Assembly (NCBI RefSeq): GCF_036077095.1
Contig: NZ_CP107960.1
Location: forward strand, 744,001-808,000
DNA length: 64,000 nt
Reading direction: 5' to 3'
DNA from: Streptomyces sp. NBC_00376
GTDB taxonomy: Bacteria; Actinomycetota; Actinomycetes; Streptomycetales; Streptomycetaceae
In this document: positions 35,983 through 45,527 of the stretch, piece after piece
Layout of the letters: the number at the start of each line of letters is the position of its first letter
How positions within the stretch are numbered: the first letter of the stretch is position 1
Program-made: the position numbers and the translations under genes
Notes under the pieces: model-generated
Told to the model about the DNA's origin: nothing
The model's input: the letters and a program-made list of their open reading frames with translations, nothing else
Database searches by the model: none

Positions 35983-36576
35983 ATGACCGAGCAAGCACCG
36001 GAACCGATCCGCCGCCGCCCTGGCGGCCGCGCCGCGCGCGTCCGCCAGGCCGTCCTGGCAGCCGCCATGGAGGTGCTGGCAGAGGAGGGCATCGCCCGGC
36101 TCAGCATCGCCGAGGTCGCGGCTCGCGCAGGGGTCAACGAGACCACGGTGTACCGACGTTGGGGCAATCGGGAGAAGCTCGTGCTGGACGCCATGCTCAC
36201 CTGGAGCAACGAGGGCATCCCAGTCCCCGACACCGGAGCTGTCCGCACCGACCTGGCCACCTTCGCCCGCGCGCTGGCCGACTACCTCGCCACCCCGACC
36301 GGGCGCGCCGTCACCCGGGCGGCCTCGCTCGGCTCAGACGACCCCGACCTCGCCGAGGCCTGGCAGACCTTCTGGCAGTCCCGCCTCGATCAGGCCGGCG
36401 TCATCATCAGCCGAGCCGTCGAACGCGGAGAACTCCCGGCGGACACGAACACGGCCCTGGCTCTGGAACTGCTCTGCTCCCCGCTCCAGACCCGCTCCCT
36501 GCTCGGCCACCGCCCGATCGAGCCGGACCTGCCGGAGCGCTTGGCGGACATGTTGCTGGACGGCCTCCACCAGTGA
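35983..36576 (+). CDS. TetR-family regulator
   Basis: The 197-residue protein has an N-terminal HTH (LSIAEVAARAGVNETTVYRRWGNREKLV) and a helical ligand-binding C-terminal part of the TetR_C_16-like type. It is divergent from the FrsA-like hydrolase with a 24-base palindrome between the genes. It probably represses both genes until a small molecule binds. The ATG at 35983 is the natural family start. Confidence 0.9.
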   Translation: MTEQAPEPIRRRPGGRAARVRQAVLAAAMEVLAEEGIARLSIAEVAARAGVNETTVYRRWGNREKLVLDAMLTWSNEGIPVPDTGAVRTDLATFARALADYLATPTGRAVTRAASLGSDDPDLAEAWQTFWQSRLDQAGVIISRAVERGELPADTNTALALELLCSPLQTRSLLGHRPIEPDLPERLADMLLDGLHQ

Positions 36577-37154
36577 CGCGTCGACATCGACTTTCGTGAA
36601 CACGGAGATCAACAGGACATTCCCGCTGGTTGCGACTGCAGCGCATGCCGAGTCGGTCGGGGTCTGTCCGGCGTTGCCCGGGGAGTTCGGCGGCGCGTTT
36701 GCGGACGTTGTCGAGCCATGACCACCACACCCCGTCAGCACTGTCCTGACGGCCCGACAGGGCGTCCTCCGCCTTCCAGATGCTCAGCATGCCTCCGGGG
36801 TACCCGCAGGTGCTCGAGGTCCTCGCCCTGGACGACGACGTCGCCTGCAGTCTCCGGGAGGGTTCCGCCGGCCTGGACGTGGTTCTGGACGAGGCGGTAG
36901 CAGCACCGCCATCCGGTGCCCCGGATCGGGCACCACCCCGGATCGATCGCGTCCAGTCATCCGTCCGCGCCTCGGTCATCGCCCCGGCCGCCGAGGGGAC
37001 GGGGCGGCCGGCCGCTGTCGACCGTCCCAGGTTTCCCGGCCCCCTGGGGGACCGCGCGGTTTCGTGGTGCCCGCACGCGGTCTTGTCCGTCGACCGCATC
37101 GGCCGCGCCTTGGCAGCACGTTCGAGAAGCGTCAGGACTCTTGGGTGCTCACTA
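36577..37154. other. 578-bp stretch with a possible gene remnant
   Basis: No intact gene is seen. On the minus strand, a frame at about 36650-36790 reads MLSIWKAEDALSGR and VWWSWLDNVRKRAAELPG, which looks like a piece of a once-functional protein, but both sides lose sense. The stretch ends at the second IS5-type element. Confidence 0.45.
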
Positions 37155-38158
37155 GGCACTGTTTCTCGGATCACGTGCGAAGCCAGATCATGAGAGCCGC
37201 GAGGGTGACGGTGCCGAGGTAGATGTAGGCGCGTTTTTCATAGCGCGTGGCGACGGCGCGGAAGCCCTTCAGCCGGTTGATGGCGCGTTCGACGGTGTTG
37301 CGCTTCTTGTAGCGCTCACTGTCGAACCCGGTGGGGCGGCCGCCGCGTGAACCACGGTTGTGTCGGTTCCGTTGCTGGTCGATGCGTTCGGGGATGGTGT
37401 TCCGGATTCCGCGTCGTCGCAGGTAACGGCGGTTGCTCCGGGACGTGTACGCCTTGTCCGCCAGAACATGGTCGGGCCGGGTGCGGGGCCGTCCGACTCC
37501 GGCCCGGGGGACGGAGACCTGCTCCAGCACCCGCTCGAGCTGGGGTCCGTCACCGTAGTGTCCGGGAGTCAGGACGAAAGCGAGGGGCCTGCAGCGTCCC
37601 TCGGCGGCGAGGTGGATCTTGGTGGTGAATCCGCCGCGGGAACGCCCCAGACACTCGCCGATCTGACCACCGCCTCCAGGCGGACTGCCAGATTCCGCAA
37701 GACCGGATCGACCTGGTTCGTCCCCCGCCCGGCCCCCTTTTGAGGAACGGCGGCCGGGGCCGCTTTCCTCGCGCCGGCGGCGTGCTGGTGGGCCCGCACG
37801 GCTGTCGAGTCCACCGACACGTCCCAGTCGATCGCGCCCACCGCGTCCTCGGCTGCCTGGATGCGAGACAGCAGCATCTGCCACGTTCCATCGGCTGACC
37901 AGCGGCGATGCCGCTTATAGACCGTTTCCCACGGCCCGAACCGCTCCGGCAGATCCCGCCACTGCACGCCGGTCCGCACCCGGTAGAGAACCCCGTTGAT
38001 GACCCGGCGGTGGTCGCTCCACCGACCTCCACGCGCACCACCAGGAGGTAGGTACGACTCCAGCTGATCCCACTCCGCATTCGTCAGATCACCACGGCCC
38101 ATACAGCCAGCCTGCCCCCAACACCCCACCCGCGTCAGGAGATCCGAGAAACAGTGCC
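37155..38158 (-). mobile_element. IS5-family insertion sequence (IS-A copy 2, 1004 bp)
   Basis: It has the same ends, length and proteins as the element at 28414-29417 but is inverted. TA precedes it (37153-37154) and follows it (38159-38160). Its right border carries IS-B copy 2. Confidence 0.93.
37171..38102 (-). CDS. IS5-family transposase made by -1 frameshifting (copy 2)
   Basis: The two overlapping frames are identical in sequence to copy 1, with MGRGDLTNAEW at 38102 and the second frame ending at 37171. The A_AAG_GGG slippery site lies at 37734-37740. Intact frames in both copies support recent transposition. Confidence 0.87.
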
Positions 38159-38161
38159 TAG

Positions 38162-39559
38162 TACTGCAACGGTGTTTGCTGTGACGGGTAGGCAGGTCGA
38201 TCGTTGGTGTTGTCATGGGTGGGGATCTTGCTGAGGTCAGGTCGTGGGCCGGTGAGTTGGGTGCGGTGCAAGGGCGGTTTCTTCACCGATTCGGCAGATC
38301 GGAGCCTCGTGAGTCAGCTCTTGCCTATATGCGGGGACTCGTAGCCCCGTTGCAGCGGAAGAACGGCTGGACGCTGGCCGAAGAAGCCGGCCACGCAGGT
38401 CCGGACCGCATCCACCGGCTGTTGAACCGGATCGAGTGGGACGCCGACGAGGTTCTGGACGATGTGCGTGACTACGTGGTCGAGCATCTCGGCGATCCTG
38501 GTGCGGTGCTGATCGTGGACGACACCGGCTTCCTGAAGAAGGGCACCGGTTCGGCCGGGGTGCAACGGCAGTACTCCGGCACCGCGGGCCGCACGGAGAA
38601 CTGCCAGGTCGGTGTCTTCCTCGCCTATGCGGCCCCGCTCGGACGAACGCTGATCGACCGCCGTCTGTATCTGCCTGCCTCCTGGACGGACGACCGAGAG
38701 CGGTGCCGCCGGGCCGGCATTGACGACGAGGTCGGCTTCGCGACGAAGGTGGCGATGGCCAAGGAGATGGTCCGCCGCGCGATCGCCGGCAAGATCCCGT
38801 TCCGCTGGGTGACCGCAGATGCCGGCTACGGCTACAGCAAGGGCTGGCGCTCTGAGCTGGAACAGGCGGACGTCTTCCACGTCATGGCCACCACCCGCCA
38901 CGACACGGTCGTCACCCGCTGGGCCATCGACCACCCCGTGAGCGATCTATTTCCCGCCCTGCCCCGGCAGAAATGGAAACGCCGCTCGTGCGGCCAGGGC
39001 TCCCACGGGCCCCGCGTCTATGACTGGGCACGCGTCGAAGTCCGCCCCTGGCACCGGCCCGACCGCCGGCATTGGGTGATCGCCCGTCGCAGCGTTGCCC
39101 GTCCCCAAGAGCTCTCCTACTACATCGCCTACGGCCCGGCCGACGCCACCCTGGACGAGCTGATCCACATCGCCGGGAGCCGCTGGGCGATCGAGGAATG
39201 CTTCCAGACCGCGAAGCAGGAGTGCGGCCTGGACGACTACCAGGTCCGCCGCTACCCCGGCTGGCACCGCCACATCACCCTGGCCATGGCCGCCCACGCC
39301 TGCCTCACCGTCCTGCGGGCCCGCCAGCTCGACACCGGGAAAGCAGAAACGGATCCTCCCAGCTCATCCACCTCAGCCTCGCCGAGATCAGACGCCTGAT
39401 CCACCGCCTCACCAACCGACGGCACGCACCCGTCGACCACATCCTGCACTGGTCGACCTGGCGCCGAAAACGACAACACCAAGCCCGAACCAGCCACTAC
39501 AAACAACGAGGCCACGCCCCACCGACTGACCACCCGTCACGACAAACACCGTTGCAGTA
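38162..39559 (+). mobile_element. IS701-family insertion sequence (IS-B copy 2, 1398 bp)
   Basis: It has the same 17-base ends and length as the copy at 29421-30818, here on the plus strand. The target duplication is CTAG (38158-38161 and 39560-39563), again using the last C of IS-A. It abuts the regulatory region of the AsnC-family gene. Confidence 0.94.
38215..39399 (+). CDS. IS701-family transposase (copy 2)
   Basis: The 394-residue protein is identical to the one at 29581-30765. It has the same catalytic landmarks (VLIVDDTGFLKKG, VTADAGYGYSKGW, RWAIEECFQTAKQE) and no frameshift. It is transcribed toward the AsnC gene, so read-through could affect that gene. Confidence 0.93.
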   Translation: MGGDLAEVRSWAGELGAVQGRFLHRFGRSEPRESALAYMRGLVAPLQRKNGWTLAEEAGHAGPDRIHRLLNRIEWDADEVLDDVRDYVVEHLGDPGAVLIVDDTGFLKKGTGSAGVQRQYSGTAGRTENCQVGVFLAYAAPLGRTLIDRRLYLPASWTDDRERCRRAGIDDEVGFATKVAMAKEMVRRAIAGKIPFRWVTADAGYGYSKGWRSELEQADVFHVMATTRHDTVVTRWAIDHPVSDLFPALPRQKWKRRSCGQGSHGPRVYDWARVEVRPWHRPDRRHWVIARRSVARPQELSYYIAYGPADATLDELIHIAGSRWAIEECFQTAKQECGLDDYQVRRYPGWHRHITLAMAAHACLTVLRARQLDTGKAETDPPSSSTSASPRSDA

Positions 39560-39581
39560 CTAGAACCCGCAGCGCGATTCG

Positions 39582-39613
39582 CTCGATTCAATCGCCTACA
39601 CACTTGAATCGAG
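39582..39613. promoter_or_regulatory. Inverted repeat upstream of the AsnC/Lrp gene
   Basis: Perfect 10-base arms CTCGATTCAA and TTGAATCGAG are separated by 12 bases, 68 bases before the regulator start and only 18 bases from the target duplication of the IS701-type element. It is probably the site of AsnC/Lrp autoregulation. Confidence 0.6.
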
Positions 39614-39681
39614 CACATGAGTCCGGCACCATGCTTGAAAAAGGTGCAGTGCCTGCCATTCACGCAGGAGAGAGGTTCTTC

Positions 39682-40122
39682 ATGGACGACACCGACCGGG
39701 CCATCCTGCGGGAACTGCAGGTCGACGGCCGGATCCCTTACGCAGATCTGGGGCCGAAGGTGGGGCTGTCGCCCTCGGCCGCAAGGCTCCGGCTGCAACG
39801 GTTGATCGACACCAAGGCGGTTCAGGTCGTCGGAGTGACCGACCCAATGACCATGGGCCAGCAGACCATGGCCCTCCTGGGCTTGCGCATCGACGGCGAT
39901 CCACGGTCAGTGGCCGACGAACTGTCCCGGCACGACGAAGTCGTGTACACGGTCCTGACCGCCGGCGGTTTCGACCTGTTCGCAGAGGTGGTGTGCAGCA
40001 AGCCTCGGGACCTTCTGGACTTCATCAACGACGTCGTGCGACCCGTCGAGGGTGTCACATCCGTGGAGAACTTCCCCTACTTCGGCATTCACACTCACCG
40101 CTTCCTGTGGCATGTCGACTGA
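39682..40122 (+). CDS. Lrp/AsnC-family regulator
   Basis: The 146-residue protein has an N-terminal HTH (MDDTDRAILRELQVDGRIPYADLGPKVGLSPSAARLRLQRL, landmark) and a C-terminal RAM/AsnC ligand domain (VVYTVLTAGGFDLFAEVVC, VEGVTSVENFPYFGIHTH). AGGAGAGAGG before the ATG at 39682 decides the start. It lies 51 bases upstream of the kinase-aminotransferase gene and probably controls that gene in response to an amino acid or amine. Confidence 0.9.
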   Translation: MDDTDRAILRELQVDGRIPYADLGPKVGLSPSAARLRLQRLIDTKAVQVVGVTDPMTMGQQTMALLGLRIDGDPRSVADELSRHDEVVYTVLTAGGFDLFAEVVCSKPRDLLDFINDVVRPVEGVTSVENFPYFGIHTHRFLWHVD

Positions 40123-40173
40123 GGCGTCCGAGCGTCCCAGCCCTCTTTGTCCGCACCAGCCGAGGAACCCTGC

Positions 40174-43149
40174 ATGCTGCCCGACAAGCACCGCACGATC
40201 GACTTCTTCGCCGAGGACGCCCTACCCGCACCCCGCGTAACGCCGGCCGAGGCTGAGCTCATCGCCGCCGAACACCTCGACATGACTGCTCGCGGGCAGG
40301 CACTGGGCAGCCAGCAGGACGCCAACTTCCTGCTGCACGACGACGACAGGACGCCCGCCGCGATCCTGAAGATCGCCAACTCCGCCTTCGGCACCACGGA
40401 GATCGAAGCCCAGGACGCGGCAGCCGACCTGATCGCTTCGGCCCGCCCGGAGCTGCGCATCGCCACCGTCCTGCGCCGCCCCGACGGCTCCCCGCGTCGC
40501 ACGACGGTGGACACCGAGAACGGTCCGGCCGTCGCGAGACTGCTGCGCTACCTGCCCGGCGGGACTCTCTCGGGACCACGGCACCTGTCCCCGACCACGG
40601 TGGCGGCCATGGGCACGATCGCCGGCAAGGTCAGCACCACCCTGCGCGACTTCCGGCACCCGGGCATTGAGCGCGTGCTCCAGTGGGACCTGCAGTATGC
40701 CGACCGTGTCGTCGCCAGGCTCGCCGGGCACATCGACGAGCCCGACCGGCGCAATGCCGTCGAGGCCGCGACCGCCGAGGCATGGGCCCGTGTCCAGGAG
40801 CTCGCCGCCGCGCTGCCGTTGCAGGCGGTGCACCTGGATCTCACCGACGACAATCTGATCCGCTGCCCCGACACCTGTCCGCCGATGCCGGACGGGGTCA
40901 TTGACTTCGGTGACGTGACCAAGAGCTGGGCAGTCTCCGAGCTTGCCGTGTCACTGTCCTCAATGCTCCACCACGACGGTGTCGAGCCTCACCATCTGCT
41001 GCCGGCCGTCCGCGCCTTCCACGCCGTTCGGCCGCTCTCCCCCGAGGAGGCGGAGGCGTTGTGGCCGCTCGTGATCCTGCGCGCCGCCGTCCTGGTGGCC
41101 AGCGGGCGGCAGCAAGCCGCCGTCGACGAGGACAACACCTACGCCGAGACCGCCCTCGACCGGGAATGGCGCATATTCGAACAGGCCACCTGGCTGCCCA
41201 TGCCGGTGATGAGCCGCCTCGTCAGGGACGCGACCGGCATGGCCGACACGCCTGCCCGAACCACGCAGGCCGCTGCACCGGTGCGCCCGCTCCTGCGAGA
41301 CCTCGCCGCCGCCGACATCACCCTCCTCAACCTGTCCACCGATGCCGATTCCATGGACCGGGGAGCCTGGCTCGAAGCCGGTACCGAGGACCGGCTGGCG
41401 GCCTCCGCACTCACGGACGGAGCTGTCGCGGTCGCCACCCGGTACGCCCATGCGCGGCTCACTCGGACACCGGTACTGTCAGCGGTGTCCGCCGCCACGG
41501 TGCCCACCGGCATCGACGTATGGCTCGGCCGGGACACCATGGCGCAGGCCCCCGACGCGGGGAAGGTCCTCGCCGCGGAGCCGGGCCGCGTGGAGCTCGC
41601 CTACGGCGCGCAGGTGCTGACGCTGTCGTTTCCCCGCACGATCCACCCGGCGGTCACCACCGGTGCGACGGTGCAGGCGGGTGAGGACGTCGCCCGCGTC
41701 CCCTCCGGAACCGCCCTCCACATCGCGCTGAGCGCCGCCGACAGCCCTGCCGTCCCTCGCCTGGTCCGGCCCGAACACGCCACCGGCTGGCTCGCGCTCA
41801 CCGCCGACCCCGCCCCGCTTCTCGGTCTCCCGGTCGACTCCGACGGTACGGGCGAGAGGGACCTGCTCGACCGGCGTGACGCCGTGTTCGCGACCGTGCA
41901 GGAGCACTACTACGCCAGCCCTCCCCGTATCGAGCGTGGTTGGCGCCACCATCTCCTGTCCACCGACGGCCGCTCGTACCTCGACATCGTCAACAACGTC
42001 ACCCCGCTGGGCCACGCCCACCCCCGCGTCGAGCAGGCGGCCTTCCGGCAACTGCGACGGCTCAACACCAACTCGCGCTTCCACTACGCCTCGGTGGTGG
42101 AGTTCACCGAACGCCTCGCCACCCTCCTCCCTGATCCCCTGGACACGGTGTTCCTCGTCAACTCCGGCTCCGAGGCGGTGGACCTGGGCCTCCGGCTGGC
42201 CATCGGGGCCTCCGGACAGCACGATGTCGTCGCACTGCGCGAGGCCTACCACGGCTGGACATACGCCTCCGACTCGGTCTCCACCTCGCTCCAGGACAAC
42301 CCCAACGCCCTCGCCACCCGTCCGAGCTGGGTCCACACCGTCGACTCGCCCAACTCCTACCGCGGCCGGCACCGCGGGACGGACGCCACCCGCTACGCGC
42401 CCCAGGCCGTCGCGCTGATCGACGAACTGGCCGACTCCGGCCGCCCGGCGGGGGCGTTCATCAGCGAGACCTTCTACGGCAACGCCGGTGGCGTCGCCCT
42501 GCCCGACGGTTATCTCGCCGAGGTATACGCGGCGGTGCGCCGTCACGGCGGTCTGGCCGTCGCCGACGAGGTCCAGGTCGGCTACGGCCGCCTGGGACAC
42601 TGGTTCTGGGGCTTCGAGCAGCAACAGGTCGTCCCCGACATCGTGTGCGTCGCCAAGGCCATGGGCAACGGGCACCCGCTCGGCGCCGTCATCACGTCCA
42701 GAGCGGTCGCCGACCGGTACCGCGACCAGGGCTACTTCTTCGCCTCCACCGGCGGCAGCCCGGTCTCCAGCATCGTGGGCCTCACCGTCCTGGACACCTT
42801 GCGCGACGAGGACCTCCAGGGCAACGCGGTACGCGTCGGCAGCCATCTGAAGCACCGGCTCGAAGCCCTGGCCGACCGCTACGGCATCATCGGCGCCGTC
42901 CACGGCTCGGGCCTCTACCTCGGCCTCGAACTCGTCCGGGACCACTCCACCCTGGAACCCGCCACCGAAGAGACCGCCGAACTCTGCGACCGCATGCTCG
43001 ACCTCGGCGTGGTCGTCCAGCCCACGGGGGACCACCTCAACATCCTGAAGATCAAGCCTCCGCTGTGCATCGACACCGCTGCGGCCGACTTCTTCGCCGA
43101 CATGCTCGACCTGGCCCTCACCCAACTCGGCCACGGCCGCACCTGGTGA
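40174..43149 (+). CDS. APH-type kinase / class III aminotransferase-fold phospho-lyase fusion
   Basis: The 991-residue protein has three parts. Residues about 20-340 are an aminoglycoside-phosphotransferase-like kinase with the catalytic loop HLDLTDDN starting at residue 220 and VIDFGD after it. Residues about 400-590 are a linker with a duplicated-hybrid-motif (peptidase M23-like) stretch. Residues about 600-985 are a class III PLP enzyme with VNSGSEAVDLGLRLA, VADEVQVGYGR and the PLP Lys828 in AKAMGNG. Related fusions led to the human hydroxylysine kinase and the phospho-lyases for phosphohydroxylysine and phosphoethanolamine, so it probably phosphorylates an amino alcohol and then eliminates phosphate and ammonia. 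GAGGA precedes the ATG. Confidence 0.88.
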   Translation: MLPDKHRTIDFFAEDALPAPRVTPAEAELIAAEHLDMTARGQALGSQQDANFLLHDDDRTPAAILKIANSAFGTTEIEAQDAAADLIASARPELRIATVLRRPDGSPRRTTVDTENGPAVARLLRYLPGGTLSGPRHLSPTTVAAMGTIAGKVSTTLRDFRHPGIERVLQWDLQYADRVVARLAGHIDEPDRRNAVEAATAEAWARVQELAAALPLQAVHLDLTDDNLIRCPDTCPPMPDGVIDFGDVTKSWAVSELAVSLSSMLHHDGVEPHHLLPAVRAFHAVRPLSPEEAEALWPLVILRAAVLVASGRQQAAVDEDNTYAETALDREWRIFEQATWLPMPVMSRLVRDATGMADTPARTTQAAAPVRPLLRDLAAADITLLNLSTDADSMDRGAWLEAGTEDRLAASALTDGAVAVATRYAHARLTRTPVLSAVSAATVPTGIDVWLGRDTMAQAPDAGKVLAAEPGRVELAYGAQVLTLSFPRTIHPAVTTGATVQAGEDVARVPSGTALHIALSAADSPAVPRLVRPEHATGWLALTADPAPLLGLPVDSDGTGERDLLDRRDAVFATVQEHYYASPPRIERGWRHHLLSTDGRSYLDIVNNVTPLGHAHPRVEQAAFRQLRRLNTNSRFHYASVVEFTERLATLLPDPLDTVFLVNSGSEAVDLGLRLAIGASGQHDVVALREAYHGWTYASDSVSTSLQDNPNALATRPSWVHTVDSPNSYRGRHRGTDATRYAPQAVALIDELADSGRPAGAFISETFYGNAGGVALPDGYLAEVYAAVRRHGGLAVADEVQVGYGRLGHWFWGFEQQQVVPDIVCVAKAMGNGHPLGAVITSRAVADRYRDQGYFFASTGGSPVSSIVGLTVLDTLRDEDLQGNAVRVGSHLKHRLEALADRYGIIGAVHGSGLYLGLELVRDHSTLEPATEETAELCDRMLDLGVVVQPTGDHLNILKIKPPLCIDTAAADFFADMLDLALTQLGHGRTW

Positions 43150-43385
43150 TACCGGGCTGCCTGTCGGCGCTTCGCGATACGGCGCCGAGGCGATGCCCGG
43201 TCTGCCAGCAGGCGACCTCACCGAGCCACCGACCCCGTACGCCGCATTGCTTTCCCATCGAGCCCGTTCGCTCGATCGGCATCGGCTTCACTCAGCCTCC
43301 TTGGCCCCCGCCCAAGCACCCCTTGCACCAACACCATTGACCGCACTGGTCAGGGCGTGGCCAGCCGCCCGGAAGGAACCGTCTC

Positions 43386-43532
43386 GTGCATCCGGACAAC
43401 GACACAGCGGCGCTGAGATGCGTCAGGAGCCCCATCTCCACGGTGACGTCACCCTCCATCAGAGAGGTGCTGAGCCTCCGACAGCTGACATGCAGGTCCC
43501 ACTTCAAACTCCCTGCAGAAGAGAGAAGATGA
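43386..43532 (+). CDS. Possible 48-aa ORF coupled to the amine oxidase
   Basis: A GTG at 43386 follows AAGGA, and the TGA at 43530-43532 overlaps the amine oxidase ATG at 43529. The peptide ends REVLSLRQLTCRSHFKLPAEERR. The REVLSLRQL piece faintly recalls the first helix of PucR-type regulators. It could be a translational-coupling leader or a remnant. The rest of the 43150-43528 gap holds nothing recognisable. Confidence 0.25.
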   Translation: MHPDNDTAALRCVRSPISTVTSPSIREVLSLRQLTCRSHFKLPAEERR

Positions 43533-44863
43533 TGCACACTGTCGTCGTCGGCGCGGGTATCGCCGGCATCACCGCAGCTCGACTGCTTCACGCCGCAGGA
43601 CAGCATGTAGTCGTGCTCGAGGCACGAGACCGTATCGGTGGGCGGATCTGGACGGACCGCACGGCAGGGTTCTCAGTCGACCGTGGCGCCTCATGGATCC
43701 ATGGCCTCACTGGCAACCCGCTCACCGGACTTGTCACCGCGCTCGGGATGGAGACACGCGAGTTCACGGTCGGGAGCTTCCAGGCCGGCGGGCGGCCGAT
43801 CGCCGACTACGACGAATCGCAGCGCCTGCTGGACGACGACGCGACACGGCAGTGGACCGTCGACGTCAACACGGCAGATGACCTTTTCCAGCTGACCATC
43901 GCGGCGTCCGGTCACGACGAGAGTTACGCCGACGCGGCCGAGCGCGCCCTTGCCGCGACCGGGTGGGAACCCGAACGCGCTGAACGGGTCCGCGCGTTCT
44001 ATCGGCATCGCACGGAAGAACAATGCGGCGCAGAGGTCGAACAGGTCGCCGCTCACGCCCTCGACGAGGACGCCATCGAAGGTGACGAAGTGATCTTTCC
44101 GGGTGGCTACGATGTGCTTCCCCGGACTCTCGCAGAAGGCCTCGACGTTCGTTTGGGAACGACCGTGACCGCCATCACCAGGTCGGCCACGGGGGTGCGA
44201 GTCGACACGGAGGACGAGTCCTTCGACGCGGCCCATGTGATCGTCACGGTGCCGTTGGGCGTGCTCAAAGCAGGGGCGATCGAGTTCACGCCCGCTCTGC
44301 CCGACGCCGTTGCGGGGCCGATCGCTCGACTCGGAATGGGCGTGTTCAACAAGGTCTTCCTTCAGTTTCCGAGCCGTTTCTGGCAGGACGACGTCTACGC
44401 GATCCGGCAGCACGGCCGGGCCGGCGTCCCCTGGCACTCCTGGTACGACGTCTCCGTGGTGAGCGGCAAGCCGATGCTGCTGACCTTCGCCGGCGGCGCT
44501 TGGGGGCAGGAGATCGAACAGAAGACCGACGAAGAGGTGGTCTCGTCGGTGCTCGGCTCCCTCCGCAACATCTACGGTGAGTCCGTCCCCGGGCCAGTGG
44601 CGCACTGGATCACACGCTGGGGCACCGACCCTCTCGCCTTCGGCTCGTACTCCTACGTCGCCGTCGGCTCCTCGCACGACGATCACGATGCGATGGCAGA
44701 ACCCGTCGACGGCGTTCTCCACTTTGCGGGAGAAGCAACCTGCGGGCGCGAACCAGCTACTGTCCACGGCGCGCTCCGGTCAGGGCATCGCGCGGCCGAG
44801 CGGATCCTCGGTTCACCCATCTCCCTGGCGGAGCTCACACGGGGCCTGGACCCTTCGAATTGA
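43529..44863 (+). CDS. Flavin-containing monoamine oxidase family protein
   Basis: The 444-residue protein opens MMHTVVVGAGIAGITAARLLHAAGQ, the FAD dinucleotide loop. It goes on with VLEARDRIGGRIWTDR and GASWIHG, and ends with HFAGEATCGREPATVHGALRSGHRAAERI, the FAD-binding C-terminal motif of polyamine and monoamine oxidases. It should oxidise an amine to an imine with O2 and water. The Cys of the covalent-flavin type is not evident. Its position after the kinase-aminotransferase fusion suggests a shared amine substrate route. Confidence 0.9.
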   Translation: MMHTVVVGAGIAGITAARLLHAAGQHVVVLEARDRIGGRIWTDRTAGFSVDRGASWIHGLTGNPLTGLVTALGMETREFTVGSFQAGGRPIADYDESQRLLDDDATRQWTVDVNTADDLFQLTIAASGHDESYADAAERALAATGWEPERAERVRAFYRHRTEEQCGAEVEQVAAHALDEDAIEGDEVIFPGGYDVLPRTLAEGLDVRLGTTVTAITRSATGVRVDTEDESFDAAHVIVTVPLGVLKAGAIEFTPALPDAVAGPIARLGMGVFNKVFLQFPSRFWQDDVYAIRQHGRAGVPWHSWYDVSVVSGKPMLLTFAGGAWGQEIEQKTDEEVVSSVLGSLRNIYGESVPGPVAHWITRWGTDPLAFGSYSYVAVGSSHDDHDAMAEPVDGVLHFAGEATCGREPATVHGALRSGHRAAERILGSPISLAELTRGLDPSN

Positions 44864-44896
44864 CATAGCCGGGTCCAGCGATGCAGCGGAGCTTCG

Positions 44897-45440
44897 TCAT
44901 CCGACACTCAACACGCTGCAGACGAGACGACCATGCGCGATGATGCCCCGGACCTCGCGACTCCGGCCGAGACCGCCCTCTCCTGCCGGGGCATCATCGC
45001 GATCACCGTCACGGACGGCTCTGAGGCCAATTACGGTAGTCGTGGAATCCACCGACATGGTCCACTCCACCCGGCCCACCGCGTCGTCCGTCGGGCACGA
45101 ACAGGCTCAACCGGTAAGCGGTCGGCTGCATCAGTCGCCTGCGGAGTGTGTCGATCCAGGTGTGGCGGGTCGGCGCGCCGGGCGCCTCCTTCCACTTCCA
45201 CGTGCCGTTCACGGCCCACCTGGTCAGGCGTTTGTGTACGGTCTGAAGGGGCCCGAACTCTTCGGGCAGGTCGCGCCGGGGCGAGCAGGTACGGAACTTC
45301 CCCGCGAAGGCTTCCAGGGTCCGGCCGTGGTCGGCCCACCGCCGTCCACGGATCGGATCGGTCGGCATCGGCGGCTCGATCCGGTCGCACATCGCATCAG
45401 TGATCACTGACTGGACAGACACGCCCGTCAAGGAGACGCG
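44897..45440 (-). pseudogene. Decayed IS5-family transposase
   Basis: On the minus strand, one frame reads ITDAMCDRIEPPMPTDPIRGRRWADHGRTLEAF and GPLQTVHKRLTRWAVNGTWKWK (landmarks), the start of an IS5-type transposase. A second frame further on reads MSVDSTTTV and later GGLGRSRE, matching the DST and GLGRSRGG positions. Frameshifts and loss of the C-terminal half show that it is inactive. It is a different IS5 branch from IS-A. Confidence 0.75.
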
Positions 45441-45527
45441 CTCCAGCCGTCCAACGCGCAGCTCGACGACCGCAGTGTCCACGTACCGGCCCATGCGGCG
45501 TGCGGAGTCCCGGGCGAGCGGGGCCCA

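Noticed and set aside
28414..39563. A composite transposon carrying the allantoinase and tetR genes
   Set aside because: Each element has its own target duplication and the permease flanks rejoin perfectly across the first pair, so the elements inserted singly; the segment between is native.
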